Positions 38,788 to 51,444 of a DNA stretch of 64,000 bases are shown piece after piece (the stretch's first letter is position 1; every line of letters begins with the position of its first letter). The stretch spans positions 744,001 to 808,000 of the forward strand of contig JAQGEQ010000175.1 in the NCBI GenBank assembly GCA_034620365.1, in the 5' to 3' direction. Position numbers and translations under genes: made by a program. The notes beneath the pieces were generated by a model. That model was not told the DNA's origin. It worked only from the letters and a program-made list of their open reading frames with translations, and made no database searches. The DNA comes from Pegea sp. RAD2-039. Its lineage: Eukaryota > Chordata > Thaliacea > Salpida > Salpidae.

Positions 38788-40991
38788 AGAATAAGAAGAA
38801 GAAAGGATGACTTTTACGCATGAGACTGTGTTTACTCATCAATGAAGCAATTTTCTTTGCCTCGTACTTTTCTTCTTGATTATACGATTTAAAATTGTTG
38901 CTTCATTTTGTTTATTTTAGGAAATGCTTGAGTGACAAACTTTAAAGTAGCAAGGTCAATCAGTTCTTGCCGTAAACTTCAAAGCACAACCGATAAAAAT
39001 ACTTTTATCTGCTAGCTTAGTCGTATAAAGACATGGTACTTTGAACATAAATTTTGACACTAAACTGTGTTTGTGAAAGATTTTTCTGACTAACATCGCC
39101 GTAATTGACTAGTTTCGTTCCTTTTCTGATTATACTTTTATCTGTAGTCTTTTTGGATTGAGATTTTCTTTGCTGCTTTTATTTCCATTAGTTTTACGAC
39201 TTTGCTCTTTAGTTATTAGTTGATCATCTTTATGTTGCATCTTGGATCATGTCTTTTGTGTTCTTCATGGATAAACTGATTTATATCATCAATTATTCAA
39301 GATCTTTAATTGATCGACAATCTTGTGTTGATGAACAATCATCGATGATACTAAATTATTTCTTTGAACATTTCTTCTCAAATATACTCATGCTGTTTAG
39401 ATTAGAATTAAAATCCTTCTTTTATAAAAACACTGCAACTTTATTATCAAAATTTGTTGATTTTTTATTTAGTTAGGTTTTAGATAACCAAATTAAAATA
39501 CAAATTTTCTAAGGACTTAATTTGAAGTTGTTATATATTTTAATACAATTTAGTCACAACTTTCTTTGACAATTCTAATTTGCTCTTTCCATATAATTAA
39601 AGTTAATTTTGAAAGATTTAAAAGAAGTGAAATTTCTTCAATTTTTAATATCTCATTTGTATAATATGAATTGAACTGGTTTGGAAATGTTATCAACTCT
39701 CTACTATCTACCACCAACTGGTTGTCGTTGAACTGACTTCTTCAACTGTAACAATTGTTTTATGATGCTTATCAAATTAATCGATTTTTTTATTCAAGAT
39801 TTTTAATTTTTATATAAAGTTTGAAATTTGTGATTGAAATCAGTTTAAATTTATAGTAAAGTTAGAAACAGTGTCATTTTGGTTAAATATGTAGAAGTTG
39901 CAGAAGTCTGAATTCAAAATAAAATTAGATCAAAGAATTTCCTAGAAACTAAATTTCATAAAGTTATCATCTATGAAAGTATTGGCAACAAAAACTATGT
40001 TTGATATAAATTTGCAAATAAAAACAATTGCATTAAAAACTTTAAAATATTATTTCCTTAACAGATTTTTATCATCAAATGCTGCCTAGCAAGATCTAAC
40101 CTTTTCAAGAGCTTCAACAATTTTACTTGTGTATGAAGATACTTGTATTTTAGTTACATCTTCAATTTTATGGTTTTAAAAATTCTAAGCATCAAAATTA
40201 TCTAAGACTTGATAGTTTGTTCTTGTGTAGCTCTTTCATAACAATGTCAGTGAAAAATTCATATTTATTTAGATGATTTGATCTTGTAGAAGATTTTGTG
40301 ATATAACAATATTTTATATGAAGTTCACGAGGTTTAATTGAACTGAATTTTTAACAAGAATCATTAAATTCTGTTATTCAAGATGATTCTGTCAAAAATT
40401 CTCTACAAATTAAATTTTTATAAATTTTCTTGAACAAAATAAGCAAAAAAATGATTTTTTATCCCTAAGTATCTTTGTTTAGCTTGATTAAGATGATTTA
40501 TTATCCTATTTATCAGACTGTGTCCTAAATTTATCTTTTTGAATTTCACAATAATTGTTTAGAAACTAAATCGGTTCAGTTTACTAAATCGGTTACTAAT
40601 AAAAAAAAGTTTTGAAATAAAACTAATCAAGTAATCTTAATGCGAAGAAGAAAATGTAAATCTAAAAGTTTTCAGAAAATAAAATGTCATGTAAACTGTC
40701 GGTTACAAAGTGAAATTTATCAACTAAAATAGGAAATAAATTGTTCACTTATTTGCAAAAACATAATTTATTCCCGTCAAATCTTGAAGGCATAAGTAGA
40801 ACAAACTAATCCGTCTTCTTTACAACCAGAAATAGATTGAAGTGACCGAAAATGGCAATGAAAACTGAATTATAATGTCTTAGATAAAACCGAGATGTTC
40901 GAATTATTAACAGAGGAAATATTTGAAATGAGAATAAATTGTATTGAAATCATCAGTAGATACTGAAATCAACAAATTCAGTGGTGGCATC
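38788..40991. other. convergent intergenic region
   Basis: This holds the 3' UTRs of the DOCK gene and of CDC37, which end toward each other. No further gene or repeat is supported. The 75-codon frame at 39249-39476 has no recognised domain and is probably UTR or chance. Confidence 0.5.
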
Positions 40992-42671
40992 TTAAGAAGT
41001 TTCTGCAATCTCTTCATAATCTTCACTTGCGTCAGTACTATCAATGTCATCTTTATTGGTAACCCACAAACCTGAATCAACGCATCTATAAAAACCGATG
41101 ATGTAGAAACTTGATTAGAAGCTGGTAGATGATTACCTCTTCATATGATAAGATGCTTCTTTTTGGTCCATTTCACTGATAACTTTTTGCAACATTGGAA
41201 TATCTTTACTCTCAAAACACTCCCGAAGAGCCTAGAAGAGTAGAAATTGATGAGGAAGCATTTTATCACATTTGAGTTTGTAACTATTTATTAATTATCA
41301 AATTAAATACTTGTGGAAGGGTCTCCATCACATCTTGAGGGTGAAGACCTCCAGGACCTAACATCTTTTCACGCTCTTCTTTTTCATACGCTTTCATTGC
41401 TTCTTCAATTCGAATAGCAGCTCTATCTGCAATCAACCAATCACCACAAAGCAACAAAGAGCTGAAGACAGACCTTTGATTCGATCTTTAAAAGCACTCA
41501 ATTCATCCGTGAAACTTTTCATGTAATCAGCATCAAGTTTCCCGAACTTATTGAAGAAGATGATGTAGCAGTCTCTAGGATCTGCTTTCATAGAAGTGGC
41601 AAGCTGCAAGATGAACTGCATGATGATGGTTTGGTGAGCCACTCTCTCCATCAAGCTGGTTTTCTGTTCATATTTCGATATTTAGTAGTTGATAAAAGAG
41701 GATGTCAACATCACCTCTTCTACTTGTAAATCAACACACCACAGAACCAAGAAGTTAGCTGCTTTGTCGCAAATTAGCTCAGGATGTTTTTGTAAGAATC
41801 TGTAAAGATGAAAAGTTATCTTCAAAAAGTCTGAGATGAAGATCAGTGAACTTAGAGGTATTTTGATGAGTTTTCAGGTTCAAATCAAACACAGTTTTTA
41901 GATAATACAATTTGTTATTTAGATAGTTTCATAAAATTTGATTTTGTTAAATCCAATTTCATATAATAATTATGAATTATTTACATATCACCTTTTGCTT
42001 TCTTCTGGTTTACTCAGCATTCCATATTCTTCAAGTTCTTTCTGATACTTTTCCTGGTAAGCCTTTTGATTTTTCAGAAAATCTTCATCATTCTCTTCCT
42101 TTACCTCAACAGTCTTCCTAAATAACAAAATTGTACATCAAGCTAACAAGTAAAACTTCAATTATTTCAACATTTGAAGAATTGTTCTAACTTATTAATT
42201 AGTGATTTGCTAAATCCTTCTTTGCAGATTGTATCCACATTCCACGGTGTCTCTTTATCTTTCAGCTCAAGCTCGGCTTCTTTTCTTTTGAATTCCTCTT
42301 CCTGTTTTAATAATTCTTCTTTAGATGCTTTTAATCTCAAAAGTTCATCCTCATCAATAGCTTGAGTTTTAAATTTTTGTTCCAACTCTTTCATTTTTTT
42401 CATTCGCTCTTTCTTGTCTATTTGGCACAAAAATAAATTTAGTAAAACTATTAATGAGCTGTTAAAAAAGTTATCAGTAAAAGTTGTATAAAATAAGTTT
42501 GAATTTACCATTTTCTAACTCTTGCCATTCATTTTTTCGTTGGTTCATTCTATCTAATCTTGCCTGATGTCTCCATCTGAAAAGACTTGCTGTATCAACA
42601 TTAGGATGAGTATCATCCTCATCATCAGATATTTCAATATTATTCCACTTGCTGTAATCCAATCTACTCAT
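40992..42671 (-). CDS. CDC37: Hsp90 co-chaperone Cdc37
   Basis: Kinase-specific Hsp90 co-chaperone; it loads protein-kinase clients onto Hsp90 in the cytosol (family knowledge). Exons in transcription order: 42671-42509, 42417-42192, 42117-41992, 41799-41715, 41663-41474, 41426-41311, 41231-41137, 41085-40992; 364 aa against 378 in human. The N-terminus has the family signature [20 protein letters not shown] with the CK2 phosphorylation serine in SDDED at residue 15, followed by [11 protein letters not shown] and a long charged coiled coil (about 40-140). The middle domain contains [10 protein letters not shown] and [15 protein letters not shown], which bind Hsp90 in the family. The acidic C-terminus is short. 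All eight exons have GT-AG boundaries and closing phases. Confidence 0.95.
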
Positions 42672-45600
42672 TTTTAGATCTTAAATTTTAATACCTAAAT
42701 TATATAGAATAGTTAAATATTACCATCAACTTTAACTCTTTTTTAAATACAATCTAAAAAGATGCTTTGCCCTAGATTTTATAAACATTAAAATATAATA
42801 GTTATCTTTACTATTAAGACTTTAGGAGATTATTCCTATAATAAAATTTTTATTGACATAATTCTATTCCTTTTATATCTGTTATGTCAAAAATAGAACA
42901 AAATTTATGAATAATCTTATAAACAAATTAAGTTAATATAGTATAGGTTAATTTTAAACTAATATCCAAACAAACACAGATACTAATAAAATAAACAAAA
43001 AACAATTACTACAAACCAAGCAAAAAACTCATCAAAACAAACTAGTCCAAGAAAACTAAATTTAAAGTTTTCTTAATCTAAAGGTCAACAATTTAATTTT
43101 AAAACAAAAGTTAGTTTTAATTTTTCTCTTATAAATTATTGAAGTTATTTTTAACAAATTCCTGAATTACATAAAACTGAAATATTTGCTAAATATGATA
43201 AAAGTTTAATCAAAAAGTGATTTTGAAACCTTTATTTAAATTAGATGTTATAAAAATGTTTGCAAAAAGTAAAATTTATGTAATTACTCAAATAAAAATG
43301 TAAAATAAGTTTAAAAAAACTAATAAAATATATAACACAAAATCACCAATTAAAGACCAAATTTAAACTTTTTTTAATAATTATAGAAATTAAGATTTTA
43401 CATCAAGCTTGGTTTGACTATAAAAATAGTTTCTAAATAATTTGAAAAAAATTAATATAATAATTAAAAAAATAAGATTTCTTTGAAATTACATGATTTA
43501 TATATCAAATAATAATTATAGCATTATTATATATCAAAAAATATAAAATTTAAGAATATTCAAAAATAGCTATTTGCAAAATAATTTGCCTATAATTCAA
43601 TAAATGTTTCAAACGATGAAAATATTTAAAATAATTATGAACTTCAAAAAAATTTGTAAATCTAAAAACTACAAAAAATTTACATTACGAGTGCTGGGTT
43701 CGTTTTCAACAATTTGGTGTAAAACAACCGAAATTTATCGAGAAAAAAATTGAAATTAATACAAATATAAGTTTAAATTTAAATTTAAAACCATAGAAAA
43801 TGTTATTTTAATTGAATTAGATAAATATAATGATTATATTCTATTTATTATTTTGTATTTTGCTAAGACATTACTGCTAAAAATCAATATTTGAATTTTG
43901 AACGTTTTATAAGTAAGTATATTAATTCAATACCTTTCAAAATAAAAGTAAAAGTTTATGATTCTCAGACATTAATTTAGTAAAAATAACTTTTTAAAAA
44001 AATCAAATTTACCTTAAAAATGATAAAATTTAATGACCGTCAAAATTAACCATAAAATTATCAATTTTAATACATAAAAAATTACACAAACAGAAAAATT
44101 GACAGCTTTTCAATTGATTTGTATAACTTGTAGGTAGTTAGACCAAGTAATTAGTAATATAGATGAATCATAAAAAGAATTTAACTGAAATAAATCTTTA
44201 AATAGATACATTTAAAATAGATAAAGACTTTGTTGTTTTATTTATATTTTTCATAGAGTACTAAATATTTTCTTGATAGCTTTTGGATATGTCAAATAGC
44301 TATATCATTACTTAACTTATTGAAACTTTTGATTTCTTTCTGAAAGAAAGCTCTTATATATGCTTGTAATAAATGTTTACAAGAGAGTTACATTTATAAA
44401 ATTATTGGGTAATTTAACCCAATATTAAAATTTGTTGTTCATAGATTGCCTACAAAATATTTTATAACTTCTTACAGTTTACTTGTAGAAACTATACAAC
44501 GTCCTTGTATAAAACAAGTCATAAAAAGTAATCATTTTATAAGAGACAATTGTTTTGCTTTTTAGAAGTTTTTAGTCATAACTTTATAGATCTATACTAC
44601 TCATTCTTGCAAAATATCAGCCATATCTATATGTGTGTTGAGTTTAAACTTTGTTCAGTGATTACATAATATAGATTCATCTTGTAAAACCGTCAAATTT
44701 CAAATAAACATTTTATTGCATAAGCAGAAATTTGTTTTAGTATATTACAACCATTCTTTTTCCGTATTTAAAAATTTACGAGAAAAATTGTTTGTTATTC
44801 TTAAGCATAAAAAGTTAAAGTAAATACTAATTAGAAAAAATGCTGCTTAAAAATGTTTGATGGCTTTAAACTTTAGCTACACAATTAGGGACTATCAAAT
44901 CAGCAACCCTTTGCTCAACGAGTTTTTTAATTTAAAGAAAGATCTATATCCGAATTTGTAATAAACTTCCACGTTAGAAAAAGCTTGCTTACATTGCATA
45001 CATCAGTATTTTTTTCTAGGAAACAGCCATTTTGCACCATGACAAATTATTGCTAGTAAGAAGACTTCTGCTATGCCAATTATGTCGAATTTTGTCAGTT
45101 TGGTACTAGGTTGTACTGAAACAATTGCACTGAATGTTCTCAAATTCAAACATTTTCTTCATGCTGCATATAATGTTCACAATAGTTTGATGGTTAAGTC
45201 GTGTTAGCTCTCTTAAAAGATTTAATGATGTTATTCTAGAAATTGATATATTTTCTGGAAAAAGAACATCTTTTAGCTTAATGGCAAAGAATAGCTTTCT
45301 GATTTGGTATTCTAGTTTAAAATCTCATATATTTTTCATATCAAAATAACTCCTTACAAAGAAAAGATTAACTGGGCTACGACTTCTATATCTGCTTTTA
45401 ATAAGAAAAGTTTTGTCTTTTAAAATACATCTTGCGGATAAAAATGTAATAGATTTTCTAATGTAACAAACCATCGAGTTGACAAAGCTATTGACCAACA
45501 TAAAAGACTTATTAGCAATTTTACAAAAGAAATAATTTTTTTTCTAAATTCAATGCTTTTACTTCAAAAGTTTTTTAAATGAGACTAGTTACAGTTACAA

Positions 45601-46407
45601 TTTCTGATCCTACTCAGCTAGACAGGAAATCAGATTTTTCGCCAAAAGTCCCCAGAATTTCGAATAGCTTTTAAAGTTGAGTTCGTGTAAAATACCGTTT
45701 TGTAAAACGACTAGATAATAATTCTTATCGCGGCCTATTAATCAACGAAAATTTGTAGCAACTTTTGCAAGCTGCGTCCTATATAACTGCCTTGATATAA
45801 TTTTTACAGTCAGAGTGAAATTTTTTATTAAAACAACTTTGCTTGAACTTTTTCAACATAATTGTTTGAGTATTTGGTTACCAGTAGAGTTATTGTACTT
45901 TTATGAATACTTTTGACAATTAAAAATATGTTTATTGATTTTTTCAAGACAGATACAGTTTCTAAACACTTCTAGCATTGGACAATATAATGATGAGAAT
46001 TGATATATACATTTATATAAGATTCTTATCTTATTTAAAATGTTATATTAAGCTTTTGAAAAGCTTAAACACACTTCTGAAAAAAGTTTTGATGTTAAAA
46101 CTTTTTCTTTAGCATATATCAAACAAAAATAAAATTTTGATAACAATAAGTTTGATACTTGTCAATTTTTGTTTAATTTGAGTTGTAAGTCAAATTATTT
46201 TCTTATTTCTGATAATATAAAACAAGCAAATGTTATTGATTATCATATATTCTAATAATAATAACACAAATTAGTTGTATATAATAAAAATACAACTATC
46301 CCAGTTAAAATCAGTCCTTAGAAAATTATAAATTAGATATTTTCAACTTCATAACAAAATACACAAAAATATTCAGTTGCCACAAATAAATGCTATAAAT
46401 TGTAGAT
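42672..46407. other. intergenic region with a fossil transposase
   Basis: Extremely A/T-rich DNA at 42.7-44.8 kb holds no supported feature. The part at 45.0-45.5 kb is more complex and carries transposase remains on the minus strand, listed separately. The rest, up to the PNPO stop, shows nothing. Confidence 0.5.
45005..45525 (-). pseudogene. decayed ISXO2/Merlin-like DDE transposase
   Basis: On the minus strand, frames interrupted by stops and shifts read in order like an ISXO2/Merlin transposase. First comes a Lys-rich N-terminal part ending in KDKTFLIKSRYRSR, in the place of the conserved arginine/glycine-phenylalanine segment. A helix-turn-helix-like LTRLNHQTIVNIICSMKKMF follows, then a weak copy of the first catalytic segment and a WLFPR where functional copies have QWVFGG. 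The first catalytic Asp is not preserved. Recognition is by pattern memory, not alignment, so moderate confidence. No terminal inverted repeats were found. Confidence 0.45.
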
Positions 46408-47187
46408 TTATGGTTCTAATCTTTGGTAATACCATTCATTATCTCCCTTCAACCAGTTTTGGGTTTGCTCTGTCACTTCTTGTTGGAAAACAATTCGATC
46501 ATGCATTCTAGTTGTTTGTCCTTGCCAAAACTCAAATCTATTAGGCTTAACAGTATAACCACACCAAAAGTCAGGCTTGGGTATACATTTATGATCAGAA
46601 AATTGTTTCTCTAAATTTTCAAACCTTTGCAACAAAACATCTCTATTCTGAACTGGGGAGCTTTGATTCTGACTAACATGAGCAGCAATTTGACTCAAAA
46701 TTGGTCGAGTAGAAAAATATTCTCGTGTCTGATCTTCAGGTAGTATTGAAACTTGACCTTCTATTCTTATTGACCTGTTTAATTTTTCCCAATAGAAAAC
46801 TGCTGCAGCATATGGATTTGAAAGTAAATGTTGTGCCTTTGTGCTTCTTGAACTAGTGAAAAATGTAAACCCATTACGATTCCATTGTTTTAACAACACT
46901 AATCTTGCACTTGGGGTTCCTTTGGGGCTAACAGTTGCAACTGTCATTGCTGTTGGTTCTTCTATAGTTTCAGTTTTACAAGCTAGCTCTAGCCAATTTT
47001 CAAAAATGATAAATGGGTCTTTCATTTTGATGTTTTTTTCCAACAAAGTTTGATCAGATGTATTATATGCTTTTCTCATATTTGATATATTTATTTCATC
47101 TTGTTTTTTTCCATTTGAAGAGTATAATGAAGTTTGTAAAACTGTTATACCTCGAAGTTTTGATTTTAAAACTTTTTGCATGAGCAT
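46408..47187 (-). CDS. PNPO: pyridoxamine/pyridoxine 5'-phosphate oxidase, intronless
   Basis: FMN enzyme that oxidises pyridoxine or pyridoxamine 5'-phosphate to pyridoxal 5'-phosphate, the last step of vitamin B6 salvage. A single open frame of 259 aa (human 261). MRKAY is at 37-41, the FMN-binding RLVLLK segment near 95-100, FFTSSRSTKAQ and the SIRIEGQV strand follow, and the substrate-binding EFWQGQTTRMHDR leads to the conserved ending WYYQRLEP. The first in-frame ATG is at 47187; a second, two codons on, is equally possible. The first 30 residues are basic and hydroxylated, so mitochondrial targeting is possible but unproven. It is intronless, perhaps a retro-copy or simply intron-poor; all key motifs are intact, so it is probably functional. 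Confidence 0.95.
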   Translation of the reverse strand: MLMQKVLKSKLRGITVLQTSLYSSNGKKQDEINISNMRKAYNTSDQTLLEKNIKMKDPFIIFENWLELACKTETIEEPTAMTVATVSPKGTPSARLVLLKQWNRNGFTFFTSSRSTKAQHLLSNPYAAAVFYWEKLNRSIRIEGQVSILPEDQTREYFSTRPILSQIAAHVSQNQSSPVQNRDVLLQRFENLEKQFSDHKCIPKPDFWCGYTVKPNRFEFWQGQTTRMHDRIVFQQEVTEQTQNWLKGDNEWYYQRLEP

Positions 47188-48274
47188 TTTAAATTTTATT
47201 ATCAATTGAAAACAACTAGAAGTATTTTCATTGAACTAAAAGAACAAAGTCTGTTAAAAAAGTTTAAAAAAATAATTATTTTTCCTCTTAAAAGTTGAAA
47301 ATTACAAAAGCAAAGTAAAAACAGTTAAAGTGGCGTTCGTCAGATTTAAGCATTATTACAGTTTTGGGACAAAATACTGGTGTAAAACAAAAATAATAAA
47401 ATAAATCTTCCTTATCAAACAAGTTATATTAAAACAGTTGATTAAGATTTATCATAATTAATTTTTCATAAAAAAATAGATAAAAAACTGTAAGTCATGA
47501 TATTCTTTAAAGATATTCAAGCATACTTAATATTGAAAATCAACTAAGTTAATACTATTTTTTAACTTATTATTACAATAATGATGAATGATTAAACTAA
47601 TTTAATTATGTGTTATAGAATTGAACCTTTATGTTCAAATGTATTACTTTAAAAAAATTATATAAACAAAATTAACAAAAAAAAATAAACACTTAAATAA
47701 AATGAATAATAAAGAAAAACACAAACGACACAAGTTTGCGTTCCAATGTAAGCAATAAAGTTGCAATACCTTGATTTAAGGTGGATCCCCCATCATGAAA
47801 ACTTCATTACAGTGCTTACTCAAAAGTAATAAAATAAATTAGGAATATATTGCAAATTTCATTAAATCAAGTTGTTAAAATTAAAATAGAAAAACTTATA
47901 ATGCTCCTAAAATACTCCTAGCAGATTGATTAGTGTACTAAGTTTAGTTATAGATTAAATTTCAAGACAAGAATTACTTTGAAGAATGATTGTTGTATAT
48001 TTTTAAATTTTGAAACATATCGTTTATACTCTATGAATTTATATTTGAAGTATATTAATAGGAATTGTTAGTTTAAATGTTTTGAGTTTAAACTACCAGT
48101 TGAACAGTTCTTAACTACCATCCAATTTATTACTATGTTTAATATGCAGAAATTTAAAGAAATTAGAATCGAAAAATTGTAAACTTTTTAGTGGTTATTA
48201 ATTTTCATTTTAAACTGGTTAAACTTAAAGGAAGATTTTGTATTTGATTTTATCATCACCTTTTATATCTAATA

Positions 48275-48355
48275 GATTTTATTTATTTATTTCAATAAAT
48301 GCGAAGGAGGGTACCTGAAAAGAGCACCACTCGCTAATACACATTCTCACAAATT
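48275..48355 (-). repeat. SINE body and tail, reverse copy
   Basis: On the minus strand this reads TGAGAATGTGTATTAGCGAG, then TACCCTCCTTCGCATTTA and an (ATAA)n tail. This is the same body as the full copy at 18146-18332 with a handful of substitutions. The Pol III boxes are missing, so it is truncated at the head. Confidence 0.75.
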
Positions 48356-49260
48356 TTGAAACCTAAAAATAGCGGAATCGCTCAATTCTGAATTAAAATG
48401 GAAATCAATTTCTTAATCTGTAGCTTTGTTTGTACTTTATATTTCTACTATTTTGTTATCTATCTTTAAAATAGTTTATTTAAGAAATGTTTCCAGAAAA
48501 TCTGAAAAAGTTGAATTATTTCAAATCTTTTATTGTAAACCTTACTTTTGTAAATTTTGAAAAGAAGAAGAATTTTTTACATTTATTATGTTAATTAAAA
48601 CTTTATAAAATGAAAAGTTATTTCTGCCATCTTATTTTTTGCATTTTAAGTAGAGTTCACTAAAATGTTTATAAGCTCTTTAGTTCAGTTTACAAATGAA
48701 TCTTCTTTTCTTGGGAATCATTTTTTACAGCATAATTATAAAAAAGAATTTGAATATCACTTTCGCACTGATTTATGAAAATATCTTAAAGTTAGTCATC
48801 ATTTAGATCTGTTTTAAATATACCTTTACATGGTAAATATTAGGTAGTTACTCTACAACTTTTAACTGCAGTTTTCAGCCATGACTTATGTTATATAAAA
48901 TATCATTATATTTTGTAGGATATAACAGGGACGCTTGTTCATCTGAAATCAGTTTCAGTCAGCCGAGATGGAGTTTAACTAAGCAAAGATTACTGTCTAA
49001 ACACATTAGGAGGTAATGAAAGCTTTTGAACTTTAACTTAAAGTTTTATTAAAAGCTTTGGTCCCTAGAAACAGTCATCAAAGATATTTTCTTTTTAAAA
49101 ACTAATGTAAACTGGATAACATATTTTTTATGAATCTTTCTCTTATGAAGTTTATTGATTTCTTAACACCTTGCTCATGTATTTTTTATAATTTACCTCT
49201 TTTTCATTTACGGCAGCTTTTTCAGATTTCTAATAATTTACATAATTTAAAAAGTTACTA

Positions 49261-49300
49261 CAGGGCGTAGAGAAAGTCTCCGATTATGTAAAAATATTTA
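49261..49300 (+). mobile_element. transposon end related to the protease-intron element
   Basis: CAGGGCGTAGAGAAAGTCTC then CGATTATGTAAAAATATT matches the left end of the element at 21620 with few differences. Weaker similarity continues to about 49400 (ATTATTCAATAT shared). I found no matching inverted right end within 3 kb, so the copy is probably truncated or its other end has decayed. Confidence 0.5.
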
Positions 49301-50953
49301 TTGTGTGAAATGTATGTACTGTGCTGAAATAAAAGAAATGTATTTCAAAATGCCTCAATGAACCAGCATGACAGTTTTACAAGTCATTATTCAATATGCC
49401 GTGATTTTTCACATAAAAAATGCTTTATATGACCAGCTGCTTCGATTTCTGAAAGTCCTTGAACTGTTGCTCATTTTGAAGAAGGATAAAAGTTTCTTTT
49501 TTAAAGTAATTCTCACATTTTTTACGACATCCAAACTCTTAGTCGTCTTTCTCATGCTTTGCTTTGAACTGCCTCTTATCCATTTTGCATTTCAGGTTGG
49601 TTTGAAAACATTTGGTCTCTTCACCGTATTTTTACAAAAGAAAGTATAAATTTATTTTTTTTTAGTGTTACACGGAACGTTAGAGTAAGCGATTAAAACA
49701 AGGAATATTAATGGATATATTTAGTCTATAAAAAGCACCGTTGATTTAGAAAATATAATTTTATGGGGGTTTACTTACACGCAGTACATTTATCTATTTA
49801 CTTTTATAGATCGTAGCATTAGGCCAGGAGACCAACAAACTCACAATTCCTTGTCTGATGACTGCGATTAGTCGGCATCAATTTACGTTGCTTAGTATTG
49901 ACTGGTACGAGCCAGATACAAAATGGATGCAATAATTGATCCAATATTTCACTTTTCAAACATTAAGTCAGTATCTTTAGTTGTCAAAAATAACATTCGA
50001 TCTTCTAATTTCTGTACAAATACTGTATTTATTGTTTAAAGCTATGTGTTTATACTTACTTAATAGTTAGCAAACAAATGAGAACATTAGAAAAACACTC
50101 TTATTAGTTTGCAAGTGTCACATCTTCATTTTTTTTTTCTAAATTCTTACTTCATTATAAAAGTTTTGAAAAAATACTAAACATATATTGTAAAAAATAA
50201 TAAAATAAGTATTTAGTTGGTATTTGAAAGGCAAAACATGTTCATTCAATCAAAATTTATAAAAAAACTGCCCAATTAAATTTATTCCTAGGCGATTTTC
50301 TAATCTCATATTTTTAAAACAGTATATTGTTTCTTTAAAACGACCATTTTCGACATTTTTTGAATCGGTCAAGTATAGATTTCAGGTCAAGCATGAAACT
50401 TCTTTCGGTAAAATTTTTCTAGTTTTGTGTTTCTGCATTATGCTATCTATCCGTTATTTTAATAGATTAGTAAAATACTTTTATTATTACTTGTATGAAG
50501 TTTTAAACCCTTTTTCAGTGATAAAAATAATATAAAGTTTTTAATTAGTAACTTTTTGTTTATTTTTTGTTCTCTATCTGTGTTATTCATGTTATCAATT
50601 ATTATTTTATTGTTTTTGACATCTTTTTTTAATTTTACTTCTTAAAATATTTTAATTGATCTGAATATAATTGTATCTTACTCTAAATTTATCAAAATAT
50701 ATTTTTAGCTTTTATAATTGCTTTTATCTCAAAGTCAACTTTTTTAATATGTTTTTATTTTCTACTGTTAAGATTTTATTTACTTTTTTACTATAGTTAG
50801 CTTAGTTTATGATAATAAGTCAAATTGTTAATTTTTTATTTTTTCAAATTGTTATTTAATAATTTATAAACTTTAGTAAATGACCTAAGTACCATTCTTT
50901 CATGAATTATTGCTTTTTATTTTTTTAGTAAATTTATATAGTAATAGATAGCG

Positions 50954-51444
50954 ATGGACAATGTTGGTTCTTTCTCACTTGATAAAAACTCTATCGGTGA
51001 AACTTTAAAACTGATACAGTACCAAGCTGCTATGCAACAACAAGAAGTTCTGATTCAGGTTAAACATAATTAAGTTTATCATAAAAATCATTTTTGAAAA
51101 ATTGGTTTTAATATATTTAAGAAAAAATAATTTTGAAGTTATATAAAATGTTTATTCTAATTTAATCTGTCTATTATACTTTTTTTTTAATTTTATTATA
51201 ATTTCTTATGGCAGACTATAAATGACAAGTGCTTTAAGATGTGTGTACAATCACCAGGTTCATCTTTGGATAATTCTCAACAGGTATAAAGTAGTTTCGA
51301 TTTAATATATCAAATATTTAGTTAATTGTTTTCTTCCAGAAATGTTTGGCTAAATGTTTGGATAGATATGTTGATTCTTGGAACTGTGTTTCTAAGACTG
51401 TTACTAATAAGATCAGAAGTCAAGCGTCTATGATGCAGGAATAG
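50954..51444 (+). CDS. TIMM13: small TIM chaperone Tim13
   Basis: Mitochondrial intermembrane-space chaperone; with Tim8 it escorts hydrophobic precursors to the inner membrane. Exons 50954-51058, 51215-51283, 51340-51444; 92 aa (human 95). The twin CX3C motifs that form the two intramolecular disulfides are intact: CFKMC (41-45) and CLAKC. They are separated by the 14 residues usual in the family, and RYVDSWNCVSKT follows. All introns are phase 0. Tim8 is not in this window. Confidence 0.95.

Larger units (their letters stand above)
47188..50953. other. divergent intergenic region with repeats
   Basis: This lies between the head-to-head PNPO and TIMM13 genes. It contains a reverse-oriented SINE 3' part (48275-48355) and a transposon end at 49261. 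The 49368-49649 open frame is hydrophobic, lies next to that transposon end and has no recognised domain. An AG after a T-rich tract at 50927-50928 precedes the TIMM13 start by 25 nt. Confidence 0.5.

Noticed and set aside
39249..39476. 75-codon frame starting with ATG downstream of the DOCK stop
   Set aside because: It has no domain, no splice partners and biased residues; most likely 3' UTR or chance.
45005..45525. Reading the minus-strand fossil as a CDK-type protein kinase (AIK and ITSLNLLREL recall VAIK and PITSLRE)
   Set aside because: The order of segments is wrong for a kinase: a KFDIIGI-like piece follows instead of preceding the helix. No HRD or DFG is present. The helix-turn-helix and WVFGG-like order fits ISXO2/Merlin better.
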